Assembly: GCF_901538265.1 (NCBI RefSeq)
Contig: NZ_LR593886.1
Location: 7,523,738-7,587,737, forward strand
DNA from: Gemmata massiliana
GTDB lineage: Bacteria > Planctomycetota > Planctomycetia > Gemmatales > Gemmataceae
Direction: 5' to 3'
Length of the DNA stretch: 64,000 nt
Below are positions 17,770 through 25,962 of this stretch, piece by piece. Under the pieces are notes generated by a model. That model was not told the origin of the DNA. It was given only the letters and a program-made list of their open reading frames with translations, and did not search any database. Within the stretch, counting starts at the first letter, position 1, and every line of letters begins with the position of its first letter. The position numbers and the translations under genes are program-made.

Positions 17770-18750
17770 TTAGTAGTTCCCGGTGACTTCGCCGTCGTCG
17801 CGGGTCACGAGTTGGGCGAGCGTCCGCGGGGCGAGTGATGTGCTGACGAAGTGGACCGAGCCGTCGGCGAATACGACGTTCGCCCCGCCCGTGTGGAAGG
17901 CGTACACGCCCTGGCTGTTGTTGCAGTTGATCGTACACGAGAGCGCGGACCCGAGCCCCGGCTGGCTCCCGGACGCGATCAGACCGTCTCCGGTGTACGT
18001 CCAGTAGGCGTGCATGTTGAACGACGCCCACATGCCCCACCAGTCCGCGTTCGACAGTCCCGTGTTGGTCGCCTGCTTCTTGCCCTGGATGTAGTGCTCC
18101 GGGCGCCCGGCCTGTTCGGACACGAGCCAGGTGTTCGAGGTGCCGTCCGAGATCGCGGTGAGTTTACAGATCACGCCGTCGTTCATCGCTTGCCGCGTGT
18201 TTTGGGTGTACGGCCAGATCGGGGTGCCGTCCGAGTTGTTGCCAATGGCCACACTGTTCGGGGCGAAATAGTCGCTCGCGGCGCCCGTACAGGTCATGGG
18301 TGTGGATTTGTCGGGGTTAGCGGACGGCGCGGACGCGGCCCGAACAAGCGTAACGGTACGGTTCCCGCTCGGGGCCGACGGGCAGAAGTAGAGCTTGAGC
18401 GGGTTCACGACGGCGGCCTGATTAACCGTGTCGTAGAAGTCGTACTCCAGTTTGAAAATGTTCGCGATGTTGCCCTGTTCGATGTACGGGAGGATGATCG
18501 AACCCCACCCGTGATTGGGCTTGTTCCCCCAGCCCGGGGCGAGCCGGCGCGGGGGTAACCCGCCGTTGGCCGACTCGTAGTTGTGCATCGCGAGACCGAT
18601 TTGCTTGAGATTGTTCTGACAGCTCATCCGGGCCGCGGCTTCTCGCACCTTCTGAACCGCGGGCAGGAGCAGTCCGATGAGGATCGCGATGATTGCGATC
18701 ACCACGAGCAATTCAATGAGCGTAAACGCGCGGCGGGTGCGCCGATTCAT
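17770..18750 (-). CDS. DUF1559 pseudopilin-like protein
   Basis: 326 residues from the ATG at 18750 (TGGAG six to seven bases upstream); four extra codons upstream are possible. It has a classical prepilin leader ([18 protein letters not shown]) with E at +5, so a prepilin peptidase should cut before the Phe. The following helix and the segment [19 protein letters not shown] are typical DUF1559. The C-terminus has the [26 protein letters not shown] segment. It is paralogous to the gene downstream (16568-17536) and shares its upstream box. DUF1559 proteins are hugely expanded in planctomycetes; their role is unknown. Confidence 0.93.
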   Translation of the reverse strand: MNRRTRRAFTLIELLVVIAIIAILIGLLLPAVQKVREAAARMSCQNNLKQIGLAMHNYESANGGLPPRRLAPGWGNKPNHGWGSIILPYIEQGNIANIFKLEYDFYDTVNQAAVVNPLKLYFCPSAPSGNRTVTLVRAASAPSANPDKSTPMTCTGAASDYFAPNSVAIGNNSDGTPIWPYTQNTRQAMNDGVICKLTAISDGTSNTWLVSEQAGRPEHYIQGKKQATNTGLSNADWWGMWASFNMHAYWTYTGDGLIASGSQPGLGSALSCTINCNNSQGVYAFHTGGANVVFADGSVHFVSTSLAPRTLAQLVTRDDGEVTGNY

Positions 18751-18786
18751 GAGCCACTCCACAGAGAACGGTGTTCGTCAGGAGTT

Positions 18787-18823
18787 GCGTAGCAGGACGG
18801 AGAGGCGTCCGGAGCGGAGCAAA
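18787..18823 (-). promoter_or_regulatory. Conserved upstream box of a DUF1559 gene (copy 2)
   Basis: Second copy of the box at 17563-17600, here 37-73 bases upstream of the start at 18750. Shared blocks are GCGTAGC, GACGG, GTCCGGAGC and GAGCAAA. The region from 18824 to 19116 has no gene that I can support. Confidence 0.5.
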
Positions 18824-19116
18824 CTCGGGTTCAATTGGGTCAAAGTGAATTAGCTCAGCAAAGACCGGACCAAGAACGGCTCTACGTGCAAACCTTCGTT
18901 TCTGGCTGGTTTTCGATGCGTGAAATTCCATGGCCACAATTGCGTGCGCATTATTTGCCCACGCGCGGGCATGGCGCGCCCAGAGCGCGCTTGCGTGATC
19001 TGAAAGCCCCGCACCTTCTCGCCGAAGACGATGAAGCCCACAGTCGGCCCGAAGAACTCAAGAAATCCGGTCGCCGAACGAATACATGACTGGTCGATTC
19101 GGGCACCGGGGGACAC

Positions 19117-19613
19117 ATGGGCGCGCAGCGAACGATCGGCGGGGCAGTCGGATTACTGGCCGCCATTGGTGCCGTAGTGGGGATGGGCCTGGCGCTCTCG
19201 GCGCCGTGGCAGGTCGTCGCCTTTATTGCGTTCTTCGGAGGTTTGGTGGGCGCTCGAATCGGCTCGCGCACGCGCCCTTCGATTGGGGAGCACAAGCTGC
19301 TCCTTCAGATCGGTCCCACGCTCGGAGCACTTGGGGGTTCGCGCTGGGAATCGTTCTCGTTCACGGTGTCCCAGCGAAGGGCGACTTCGGGTGGCCTGTG
19401 GTCGCCTGTTGTGCCCTGTTTACGGGCCTGGGGCTCGTCCTCCCGCTAATCACTCTCTCCCAACTCGTACCCGTGCGTTGCCCGCAGTGCAGCGGGAACT
19501 CTTATCTGAGCACCGACTCGACATTCTTCCGAAAGGTGCTGGCCAAGTACCACTACCGATGTCGGTCCTGTGGGCACGTCGAAGAAGCGGACTTCCACCA
19601 GACGGTGGTGTAG
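19117..19613 (+). pseudogene. Small membrane protein with C-terminal zinc ribbon, split by a frameshift
   Basis: From the ATG at 19117 (GGGGGA upstream) the frame encodes two hydrophobic segments (GAVGLLAAIGAVVGMGLAL and VVAFIAFFGGLVGA). Sense then moves to another frame after LGALGG: hydrophobic VACCALFTGLGLVLPLITL, then CPQCSG and CRSCGH (zinc-ribbon cysteines), ending at 19613. Adding one G to the G5 run at 19333-19337 would join both parts into a protein of about 165 residues. Either the gene is broken, the base is a sequencing error, or expression needs frameshifting. I do not recognise the family. Confidence 0.6.
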
Positions 19614-19652
19614 TCGGGAAACGAGCCGAAACGAACGCACAGAAGTATCAAC

Positions 19653-19684
19653 GAAAAAGCCCCGCGACATTACGCCGCGGGGCT
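19653..19684 (-). terminator. Rho-independent terminator (minus strand)
   Basis: A perfect 9-bp stem (AGCCCCGCG, 19658-19666, with 19676-19684) and a 9-base loop are followed, on the minus strand, by a run of five T (plus-strand A-run 19654-19658). It lies 42 bases after the stop of the 30-residue minus-strand ORF, and also downstream of the convergent frameshifted gene. Confidence 0.75.
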
Positions 19685-19726
19685 CGGGAGAGTGCGAATC
19701 CGAGGGGGAATGTAATCGGTCCGCGT

Positions 19727-19819
19727 TCAGTCGGAACCACCGAGATCGTCCCCGTGCGGGCAGCCATCGTCGGCCAGACGGTTCAGTTCGTCGCGATCCA
19801 GTGCGTTGATGGCTGGCAT
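19727..19819 (-). CDS. 30-residue ORF with own terminator
   Basis: ATG at 19819, preceded by AGAGGG about six bases upstream. The product is acidic (MPAINALDRDELNRLADDGC, then PHGDDLGGSD), with no signal or membrane segment; it contains one Cys and one His. It is not part of a longer conserved frame as far as can be seen: the upstream extension to 19984 is Arg/Ser-rich and lacks domain features. A clean terminator at 19653-19684 points to a real minus-strand transcript. Not recognised. It may be a small structural or regulatory peptide. Confidence 0.5.
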   Translation of the reverse strand: MPAINALDRDELNRLADDGCPHGDDLGGSD

Positions 19820-20196
19820 GTCTCGACCCTCTTGGCTTTGACGGTGGAGGCGATGTGTGTACCTCAGCAGCGCGTGTGCCACGGCTCCGTGCGGATTTTT
19901 ACGGCTCCGACTTGAGGCGATTTCGACGCGCGAGCGCCACTTTCTTTCACGCGATCCCTGAACCGGCACACCTTCAATCACCATCGTGCGAGGCTAGGGT
20001 GGCGCGCGAATTTGGGCTACTGAGTGGCTGTTCCGCAACACTTACTCGGCGTGGGTAAGAACTACACTCAGTTGTAAACAAGCGGGCAAATCTTACGCGC
20101 CACGACTTCGAGGCTACGGCCAACCACACACTTTCCCTCGCGCGCATTTCTGGGATAATGCCGCGACCCCGCCCCGCATTCCCCCCGAGTTACCTG
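19820..20196. other. Intergenic region, divergent promoters expected
   Basis: These 377 bases separate the 30-residue minus-strand ORF from the plus-strand ceramidase-like gene. It should hold both promoters. Locally AT-richer DNA occurs near 20040-20100 (around TTGTAAACAAGCGGGCAAATCTT), but I find no convincing -35/-10 pair. No gene is supported. Confidence 0.5.
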
Positions 20197-21594
20197 ATGC
20201 GCCTCATCCTCTCGTTCGCACTCACGCTCGCGCTCACCGTTCCGTCCCTCGCCGGCCCTCTGTCCGCGGGCGCCGCGGCGGTCGACGTCACCCCGCCCAA
20301 TGGGTGCCCGCTGGCCGGGTACTACTCGCCCCGCGGGGCCGAGGGTACTCACGACCCGCTGTTCGCCAAGGCCCTCGTTTTCGAGAAGGGAGACACGGCC
20401 GTCGCGCTCGTGTCACTCGACCTGCTCCTGACCACGCATGACATGGTCGAGGGCGCCCGCAAACTGATCGAGGAGCGGACCGGGATTCCCGGACAGAACG
20501 TGATGATCTCCGCGACACACTCGCACACGGGGCCGGTGCTCTGGGACGAGGTTCCGCGCCACGACGCGCCTCCGGACGGCAAGAAGATCGTAAAAGCGTA
20601 CCTCGCCGAACTGCCCGGCAAGATCGCCGACGCGGTGAAAAAGGCGCACGCGGCGCGCGTCCCCGTGCGCGTGTCGTTCGGGTGCGGCACCGAGCGCGGG
20701 CTCGCGTTCAACCGCCGGTTTCACATGGCCGACGGCTCGGTCGGGTGGAACCCGGGCAAGCTGAACCCCAAAATCGTGCGCCCCGCCGGGCCGACCGACC
20801 CGTCCGTTCCCGTAGTGCTGGTCGAGACCGACACGAAGCCCCCGAAGCCGGTCGCGGTGTACGTCAACTTCGCGATGCACCTGGACACGGTCGGGGGCAC
20901 GCACTACTCGGCCGACTACCCGCACGCACTGGCCAAGGCGCTCGGCGCGGCGGCCGGGGACGACGTGGTGACTGTGTTCACCACCGGAACCTGCGGCGAC
21001 GTGAACCACATCAACGTGAGCAGTGACAAGGCTCAGAAGGGGCACGGCGAGGCGGCCCGCATCGGAACCCGACTTGCGGCCGAGGTGCTACGCACGTTCG
21101 ACACCCTGAAACCGACCGACGGCCCGCTGCGCGCGTCCCGGGCAACGGTCGAACTCGAACTTCCGCCGGTAACCGCGGATCAGGTCATGTCCGCGAAGAA
21201 GGTTCTCGCGGACCTCGAGAAGGGGACCAAGCCGGCCCCGGGGTTCCTCGATCAGGTGCAGGCGCTCAAGGCCATCGACGTGTCCGCGCGGCTCGGCAAA
21301 CCGTACCCAGTAGAGGTACAGGTGATCGCGCTCGGGGACGATCTCGCGTGGGTCAGCCTGCCGGGAGAGATCTTCGTTGAGTTGGGGCTACAAATCAAAC
21401 GCGGCTCACCGTTCCGCCAGACCATGATCGCAGAACTGGCCAACGGGAGCGTCGGGTACGTGCCGAACCGGGCCGCGTACCCGCAGGGTGCCTACGAAGT
21501 GATCAGCACCCGGGTCGCCGAAGGCGGCGGCGAGAAACTGGTCGGCGCGGCTCTCGACCAACTGCGCACACAGTTCAAGGCCGGCAAGAAATAG
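20197..21594 (+). CDS. Neutral/alkaline non-lysosomal ceramidase family protein
   Basis: 465 residues from the ATG at 20197; an ATG at 20158 is also in frame, but 20197 begins a clean signal peptide (MRLILSFALTLALTVPSLAG). Seen: AAAVDVTPP at the mature N-terminus, SATHSHTGP (zinc-binding His pair region) near 105-113, FAMHLDTVGG and GTCGDVNHI near 225-270, and LPGEIFVELGL near 390-400. The family includes ceramide amidohydrolases, but most planctomycete members have untested substrates. Secreted or periplasmic location is expected. Confidence 0.85.
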   Translation: MRLILSFALTLALTVPSLAGPLSAGAAAVDVTPPNGCPLAGYYSPRGAEGTHDPLFAKALVFEKGDTAVALVSLDLLLTTHDMVEGARKLIEERTGIPGQNVMISATHSHTGPVLWDEVPRHDAPPDGKKIVKAYLAELPGKIADAVKKAHAARVPVRVSFGCGTERGLAFNRRFHMADGSVGWNPGKLNPKIVRPAGPTDPSVPVVLVETDTKPPKPVAVYVNFAMHLDTVGGTHYSADYPHALAKALGAAAGDDVVTVFTTGTCGDVNHINVSSDKAQKGHGEAARIGTRLAAEVLRTFDTLKPTDGPLRASRATVELELPPVTADQVMSAKKVLADLEKGTKPAPGFLDQVQALKAIDVSARLGKPYPVEVQVIALGDDLAWVSLPGEIFVELGLQIKRGSPFRQTMIAELANGSVGYVPNRAAYPQGAYEVISTRVAEGGGEKLVGAALDQLRTQFKAGKK

Positions 21595-21632
21595 CGGAGG
21601 GCCTTCCCCGGTCGATCCCTGAAGTATCACAC

Positions 21633-21658
21633 GGCCAGCAGCCAGGGAGCTGCTGGCC
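21633..21658. terminator. Hairpin between convergent genes
   Basis: A perfect 10-bp stem (GGCCAGCAGC, 21633-21642, with 21649-21658) and a 6-base loop lie between the ceramidase-like stop (21594) and the convergent hydrolase stop (21678). There is no T-run on either side, so a bidirectional terminator is likely but not certain. Confidence 0.5.
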
Positions 21659-21677
21659 CAGGTCATTCGGAACCGTC

Positions 21678-22553
21678 TCACTTCTTGGCCGCGAGCCCCT
21701 TGAGTACCTCCTGGAGCTTCTCGTTGAACTCCTTCGGCTTCTCCAACATCGGGTAGTGGCCGACGTCCGAGATGGTGACCGCGTCGAAGTCGGCGTACTT
21801 CTTGTTCGTTTCGACGGCCGTCGGAGTGAAGAACTGATACCCGCCGGCCGAGTTGATGCACCGGACCGGCACTCCGGCGTCCTTGAACACCTTCTTCTGG
21901 TCGAGGGAGAACAGATCCTTCATGAGAGCGATGGCGATCGCCGGTTCTCGACTGGCGGCCTTGTCCCCGAGCCAGTCCTTCAGTTTGGCGTCGGACTTTT
22001 CAGCAAGCATCGCACCGAACATCCCGCCCACCATTCCCTTGAAGTCCTTCTCCAGACCAGTCGTCAGGGATTTGATCAGTTCCTCGGGGCGCTTGAGCTC
22101 AGCGTCCTGAAGTGTGTCGACCCCGACCACCGCGACGACCGTACCCGGCAACCGCTTGGCGGCCAACAGCGAGACCGGTCCGCCCATCGAGTGGCCAACG
22201 AGAATCACCCGTTTGAGGCCCAGATCCTTGACCACCGATTCGACGTCGCCGGCCAGAGCGTCGACGGTCCACGCCTTACGGTCCTTGCCCGACGCGCCGT
22301 GTCCGGCCTGATCGACGGTGACGACCTCGTATTCAGCAGCGAAAGCGTCGGCCTGATTCTTCCAGTATTCGCGGTCGCCACCCCAGCCGTGCAGGAAGAC
22401 GAGCGTCGTGTCCCCCTTACCGCGGACGTCGCAGGCGATGCTCAGCCCATCGCTGGCCTTGACTGTCTTCTTGACTGGTTCGTCGCCGATGGCGGTCGAC
22501 GCCAGAAACAGGCTGGCGATCGACGATGCAACTCCGATGAATCGCAGGTTCAC
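21678..22553 (-). CDS. Alpha/beta hydrolase, exported
   Basis: 291 residues from a GTG start at 22553, which has AAGGAG seven bases upstream; the frame is open to 22649. A signal peptide follows (RFIGVASSIASLFLASTAIG). Seen: VFLHGWGGDREYW (oxyanion loop), VTVDQAGHGAS, the nucleophile elbow GHSMGG, and a C-terminal DVGHYPMLEKP with the likely catalytic His. This is the classical lipase/epoxide-hydrolase-like arrangement; the substrate is unknown. Confidence 0.88.
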   Translation of the reverse strand: MNLRFIGVASSIASLFLASTAIGDEPVKKTVKASDGLSIACDVRGKGDTTLVFLHGWGGDREYWKNQADAFAAEYEVVTVDQAGHGASGKDRKAWTVDALAGDVESVVKDLGLKRVILVGHSMGGPVSLLAAKRLPGTVVAVVGVDTLQDAELKRPEELIKSLTTGLEKDFKGMVGGMFGAMLAEKSDAKLKDWLGDKAASREPAIAIALMKDLFSLDQKKVFKDAGVPVRCINSAGGYQFFTPTAVETNKKYADFDAVTISDVGHYPMLEKPKEFNEKLQEVLKGLAAKK

Positions 22554-22758
22554 AGACGAACTCCTTCGGGCGAGAGAGGTATTTCGACCACGTGTCCCAC
22601 GCAGCCGTTTCTCTGGAAACACCGCGTGTGCGTCCCCAGAGGAGACCATTTTAGGGCGGCGGGCAAACGCGACGGCGCCCGGCAGAATCGGTTGTTACTG
22701 ACCTCGACACGCCCCCAGCGTGTTGGTCTACTCCTCACTTTTCCCCGGAGGATCAAAG

Positions 22759-23151
22759 ATGCCGCGTAGCGTAGCCACACAACTCATGTTCGAGGGCAAG
22801 GCCGAGGAAGCGATGACGCTGTACGTCGCGCTGTTCAACGGCTCGGTAACCGTGATCGAGAAATACGGGCCGGGCGAGCACGGCAAAGAGGGTACGGTGA
22901 AGCGCGCCGAGTTCACAGTCGGTGGACACCACCTCGCATGCATCGACAGCCCGATCCCGCACGCATTCACCTTCACCCCATCGGCCTCGCTGTTCGTCGA
23001 GTGCTCCGACGAGACCGAACTCGACAAGGCGTTCGCGACGCTGTCCGAGGGCGGTGCCGTACTGATGCCGCCGAACAACTACGGGTTCAGTCGAAAATTT
23101 ACCTGGGTCAGCGACCGCTTCGGCGTGTCGTGGCAGCTCAATCTCGCGTGA
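22759..23151 (+). CDS. PhnB-like/VOC superfamily protein
   Basis: 130 residues; CCGGAGGA lies about eight bases before the ATG. Seen: the VOC opening MFEGKAEEAMTLYVALFNGS, EFTVGGHHLACIDS, and SLFVECSDETELDKAFATLSEGG, ending with FGVSWQLN. This is the PhnB / 3-demethylubiquinone methyltransferase-like branch often annotated as a glyoxalase-fold protein. The canonical metal ligands are not all obvious, so activity is unclear. It is followed closely by a DUF1801-type gene. Confidence 0.85.
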   Translation: MPRSVATQLMFEGKAEEAMTLYVALFNGSVTVIEKYGPGEHGKEGTVKRAEFTVGGHHLACIDSPIPHAFTFTPSASLFVECSDETELDKAFATLSEGGAVLMPPNNYGFSRKFTWVSDRFGVSWQLNLA

Positions 23152-23158
23152 GAACACC

Positions 23159-23542
23159 GTGTCGAAGAAGAAATCGGCCGGCACCGTGGAGGGCTTTCTC
23201 ACCTCCCTGGAGCACCCGCACAAACCCGCGATTCGGGAGATCCGGGAGATCCTCCTCAGCGTTCCCGGCGTCACCGAAGGCATCAAGTGGAACGCGCCCA
23301 GCTTCTGCACCACGGAGTGGTTCGCCACGTTCCACTTGCGGGCGAAAGCGGGCGTCCAGGTCATCCTCCATCTCGGCGCGAAGGTGCGGGCCGGGAACGG
23401 CGTCACGGTCGACGACCCGGACGAACTGCTGACGTGGTTGGGCAAGGACCGGGCGTCGGTCGTATTTGCGGATTCGGCGGACGTTGCCACGAAACGCGAA
23501 ACCTTCGCGACCCTAATTCGCCGGTGGATCGAGCACGTGTGA
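23159..23542 (+). CDS. DUF1801 (YdhG-like) domain protein
   Basis: 127 residues from a GTG at 23159, seven bases after the preceding stop, so the two probably form one operon. Seen: EHPHKPAIREIREILLSVP and GVTEGIKWNAPSF near residues 19-49, then FHLRAKAGVQVILHLG and a C-terminal helix ATLIRRWIEHV, the DUF1801 pattern. DUF1801 proteins are small and cytosolic, and are often found with VOC/PhnB genes; function unknown. Confidence 0.83.
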   Translation: MSKKKSAGTVEGFLTSLEHPHKPAIREIREILLSVPGVTEGIKWNAPSFCTTEWFATFHLRAKAGVQVILHLGAKVRAGNGVTVDDPDELLTWLGKDRASVVFADSADVATKRETFATLIRRWIEHV

Positions 23543-23602
23543 ACCTGGGGTGTACCGGCTAGCCATCAGCCGGTAGCATATTCCGTTTCCCCAGGAGCAA
23601 AC

Positions 23603-23914
23603 ATGACTATCGACGGAGTATCGCAGACCACCGGGCTCGAGCGCCTGGTGGATATCGGCGCGGACGCGGACGGCCTGAAGGTGACGATCCGGGACCGTAA
23701 GCTTGAGGTCGTGCTGGGTAGCGTTACGATTCCGGCTGAATCGCTGATGGCCGTACTCACAGAGCAACCGAAAGGGGCTCAATCGCTCTCAGGTTCGGGA
23801 ACGCTGGAAGTCGAGATCCGGCGCAACGAAGTGCTGCTCTCGATCGGCGGCCCGGACGCGGCTGTCGGTCTCGACGACCTGATGGACGCAGTGGGCGGCG
23901 CGCTCCCGTCTTGA
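23603..23914 (+). CDS. Unknown small protein
   Basis: 103 residues with a good ribosome site (CAGGAG) before the ATG. The sequence alternates hydrophobic and charged residues (GLKVTIRDRKLEVVLG, GTLEVEIRRNEVLLSIGG), suggesting a small beta-rich domain with two similar strand-turn-strand halves. No signal or membrane segment. I do not recognise a family. It lies between the DUF1801 and surE genes on the same strand. Confidence 0.65.
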   Translation: MTIDGVSQTTGLERLVDIGADADGLKVTIRDRKLEVVLGSVTIPAESLMAVLTEQPKGAQSLSGSGTLEVEIRRNEVLLSIGGPDAAVGLDDLMDAVGGALPS

Positions 23915-23995
23915 CTCTCCCACACCTCATCCACGCACCGCTCGGCGAACCTCGAAACATTTGGGATTCCGAGGTACGTCGTCTACTCTGAACGC

Positions 23996-24685
23996 ATGAA
24001 ACTGCTTTTGACGAACGATGACGGAATCGAGGCCGCGGGGTTGGGCGCGCTGCTCACCGCAACCCACGGACTGGGTGAAGCCGTGGTCGTAGCGCCCGCA
24101 GGGCCGCAGTCCGGGGTGAGTCACGCGGTCACTACGGGCGCCGTTGTGAGATTCGAGACCCGCGGCCCCGGTCGGTACGCGGTCCACGGCACCCCGGCCG
24201 ACTGCGCGCGGGTCGGGCTGCACCGGCTGTGCCCGAACGCGACTTGGGTGCTGTCGGGCATCAACCACGGAGGGAACCTCGGGGCCGACGTGTACTACTC
24301 CGGCACCGTGGCGGCAGTGCGAGAAGCCGTCCTCCACGGGTGGACCGGAATCGCGTTCTCGCACTACCACAAGCGGGGGATGGAGTTCGACTGGGCGCGA
24401 GCGGCTCGTTGGGTTCGTGCGGTGCTCGCGGACTTGCTCGCTCGCCCCGTGGTACCCGGGGCGTTTTACAACGTGAACCTGCCACACCTCGCTCCCAATG
24501 AGTCGGACCCGAAAGTGGTGGTGTGTCCGCTCGATCCGCACCCGCTGCCACTGAGTTATCGACACGAGGACGGCGGCGGGATGCACTACGACGGCGACTA
24601 CCACGCCCGAAATCGGAACGCCGGCGCCGATGTGGAGGTCTGCTTTAGCGGGAACATTTCAGTTACTCAAATCAAACTGCTCTGA
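23996..24685 (+). CDS. surE: 5'/3'-nucleotidase SurE
   Basis: 229 residues. The N-terminus LLLTNDDGIEAAGL carries the two metal-binding Asp residues. Also seen: VVAPAGPQSGVSHAVT (with the conserved Ser), TPADCARVGL, LSGINHGGNLGADVYYSGTVAAVREA and NVNLPH. SurE dephosphorylates nucleoside monophosphates and short polyphosphates and is metal-dependent. The C-terminal part is short, as in many bacterial homologues. The stop is followed by a hairpin-rich non-coding region. Confidence 0.94.
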   Translation: MKLLLTNDDGIEAAGLGALLTATHGLGEAVVVAPAGPQSGVSHAVTTGAVVRFETRGPGRYAVHGTPADCARVGLHRLCPNATWVLSGINHGGNLGADVYYSGTVAAVREAVLHGWTGIAFSHYHKRGMEFDWARAARWVRAVLADLLARPVVPGAFYNVNLPHLAPNESDPKVVVCPLDPHPLPLSYRHEDGGGMHYDGDYHARNRNAGADVEVCFSGNISVTQIKLL

Positions 24686-24890
24686 TCGGTGACCGGACGG
24701 GCAGACAGTTCTGCAACTCCCGAAACACCTATGCGTCGCGGAATGCGATGCGGCCGCACGCCACGAACGCTCGGTTATTTGGGTGGAGCAATAATCGCGG
24801 TGTGTAGGTGATTCCTTCGATTTCAGCGAGTTTGGTAACGAAGGGGAAAGGAACTCGCTGAAGAAGTTGTAACCACTTGTGAGACGTGAG

Positions 24891-24955
24891 CGCAAAAAAG
24901 GACCGGCCACTGCGGTCACACTGTCGCCCATTCAGTGTGGCTGCTGCGGCCGGTC
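24891..24955 (-). terminator. Long imperfect hairpin with T-run, minus strand
   Basis: Two 23-base arms (24901-24923 and 24933-24955) pair at 19 of 23 positions around a 9-base loop. Read on the minus strand, the stem is followed by CTTTTTTGC. This is a good intrinsic terminator, but no minus-strand gene is seen between it and 25472. Confidence 0.6.
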
Positions 24956-25291
24956 TGAAGGAACTATACGCCACGACCGGAGCCCAAAGCAAACGATCGG
25001 AGCCAAAAATGTCGACGTCGTCAGAGCTCATGTCGGGTATTCGGACTTACAACGGCGTCGAGCGAATTGTCGCTATTCGTTCAGTAAATACTGACTCAGT
25101 AGCAAGTTGTGGCCTTATGCCGGAAAAAATCGCAGTTGTGGCGCGCGTCCTGCTACAGCTCTTCGCGTCGCACGGACCGTTCGCCCAACTCGCCCTGATC
25201 GCCCTGCGGTCCCGAATGCGATTTACCCGGTACGCCCAGCCGGGTTTCCTGAACGCCATTGTTTCTGTTCCGGATTCGCCCACCGGAACTG

Positions 25292-25341
25292 CACCCGGAC
25301 CAGGGAGGCAGCCCCTGGGAGCCCACTTCCTGGTCCGGGTG
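25292..25341. repeat. Perfect 13-bp inverted repeat
   Basis: Arms CACCCGGACCAGG (25292-25304) and its exact complement (25329-25341) enclose 24 bases, in which AGGCAGCCCCTGGGAGCCC can fold further. GATTTT follows on the plus strand, so this could be a terminator or part of a structured RNA. Confidence 0.55.
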
Positions 25342-25472
25342 GATTTTCAACCTCTCCTGAATCGACTGATTGTCGTTGGCCTCTAACTGGTGATTCCTGA
25401 CCTGTCGCGAACCAACAACCTCGTCGGTTCCACTGGAACGGCGAGCTAACACCTACCGAGATTGAGGCTCAG

Positions 25473-25757
25473 ATGTCCACCGCCGCTAACGTCGAACTCG
25501 TGTCGGAAGTCGAAACCGCGCAATCGTCCCACCCCAACTTGCGCGTGGACAAGATTCGCATCGCGGTGCTGCGGGCGCTGGGGCGCCCGCCCGAGCTGAT
25601 CCGCGTGTCGGTGCTGCCGCTGTGGGGCGACAAGTTCCGGGTGAACGTGTGGGCCAGCGGCAACAACGGGGCCGGGATTCCCAATAGCTACTTCGTGACG
25701 GCCGGCGACGATGGTGCGATTCTGCAGTCCGAGCCGCCCATCCAGAAGCAATACTAA
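25473..25757 (+). CDS. Unknown conserved-looking small protein
   Basis: 94 residues. Composition and codon bias match real genes here. Seen: a helical N-terminus (NLRVDKIRIAVLRALGRPPEL), then strands VSVLPLWGDKFRVNVWAS and SYFVTAGDDGAILQSEPPI. No signal or membrane segment. I believe similar hypothetical proteins occur in Gemmata, but I cannot name a family. The gene starts at the end of the hairpin-rich region. Confidence 0.65.
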   Translation: MSTAANVELVSEVETAQSSHPNLRVDKIRIAVLRALGRPPELIRVSVLPLWGDKFRVNVWASGNNGAGIPNSYFVTAGDDGAILQSEPPIQKQY

Positions 25758-25962
25758 ACTCACGCGGACGAAACCCAGAGCGGTCGAAAGGTCGCGGCCC
25801 AATAATTGAGCCTGAAGCCAATGTCGTTCGCTCTGGGTGTGGGTTCTCAGCCGAAAGCCCGGTGTCTCGTAGTTAGCCCGAAGCCTGCCCCAACTCTCCA
25901 GACGTTTCACGTTTTCAGTGCCCCCGGTATCATGGCGATCACATGGTGCCGAGGGCGGCAAA

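Larger units (their letters stand above)
24686..25472. other. Hairpin-rich region without a supported gene
   Basis: These 787 bases have no ORF with planctomycete-like composition that I trust. They contain an 11-bp perfect inverted repeat (24822-24832 with 24852-24862), a long imperfect stem with a minus-strand T-run (24891-24955), and a perfect 13-bp stem (25292-25304 with 25329-25341) followed by GATTTT. Translations in all frames look like noise (Arg/Ser/Pro-rich). The amount of structure, and a terminator facing an apparently empty region, make a non-coding RNA possible. None of the common RNA families is recognisable to me. Confidence 0.5.

Noticed and set aside
24886-25386. A 166-residue plus-strand frame in the orphan region
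   Set aside because: It starts in the terminator-like stem, has no ribosome site or domain, and its composition differs from the real genes.
25292-25400. A tmRNA or tRNA-like gene, because a minus-strand frame here reads EANDNQ and a GGTTGAAAATCC segment looks like a T-arm
   Set aside because: The arms do not pair into an acceptor or T-stem, and no CCA end or second tmRNA part is present.
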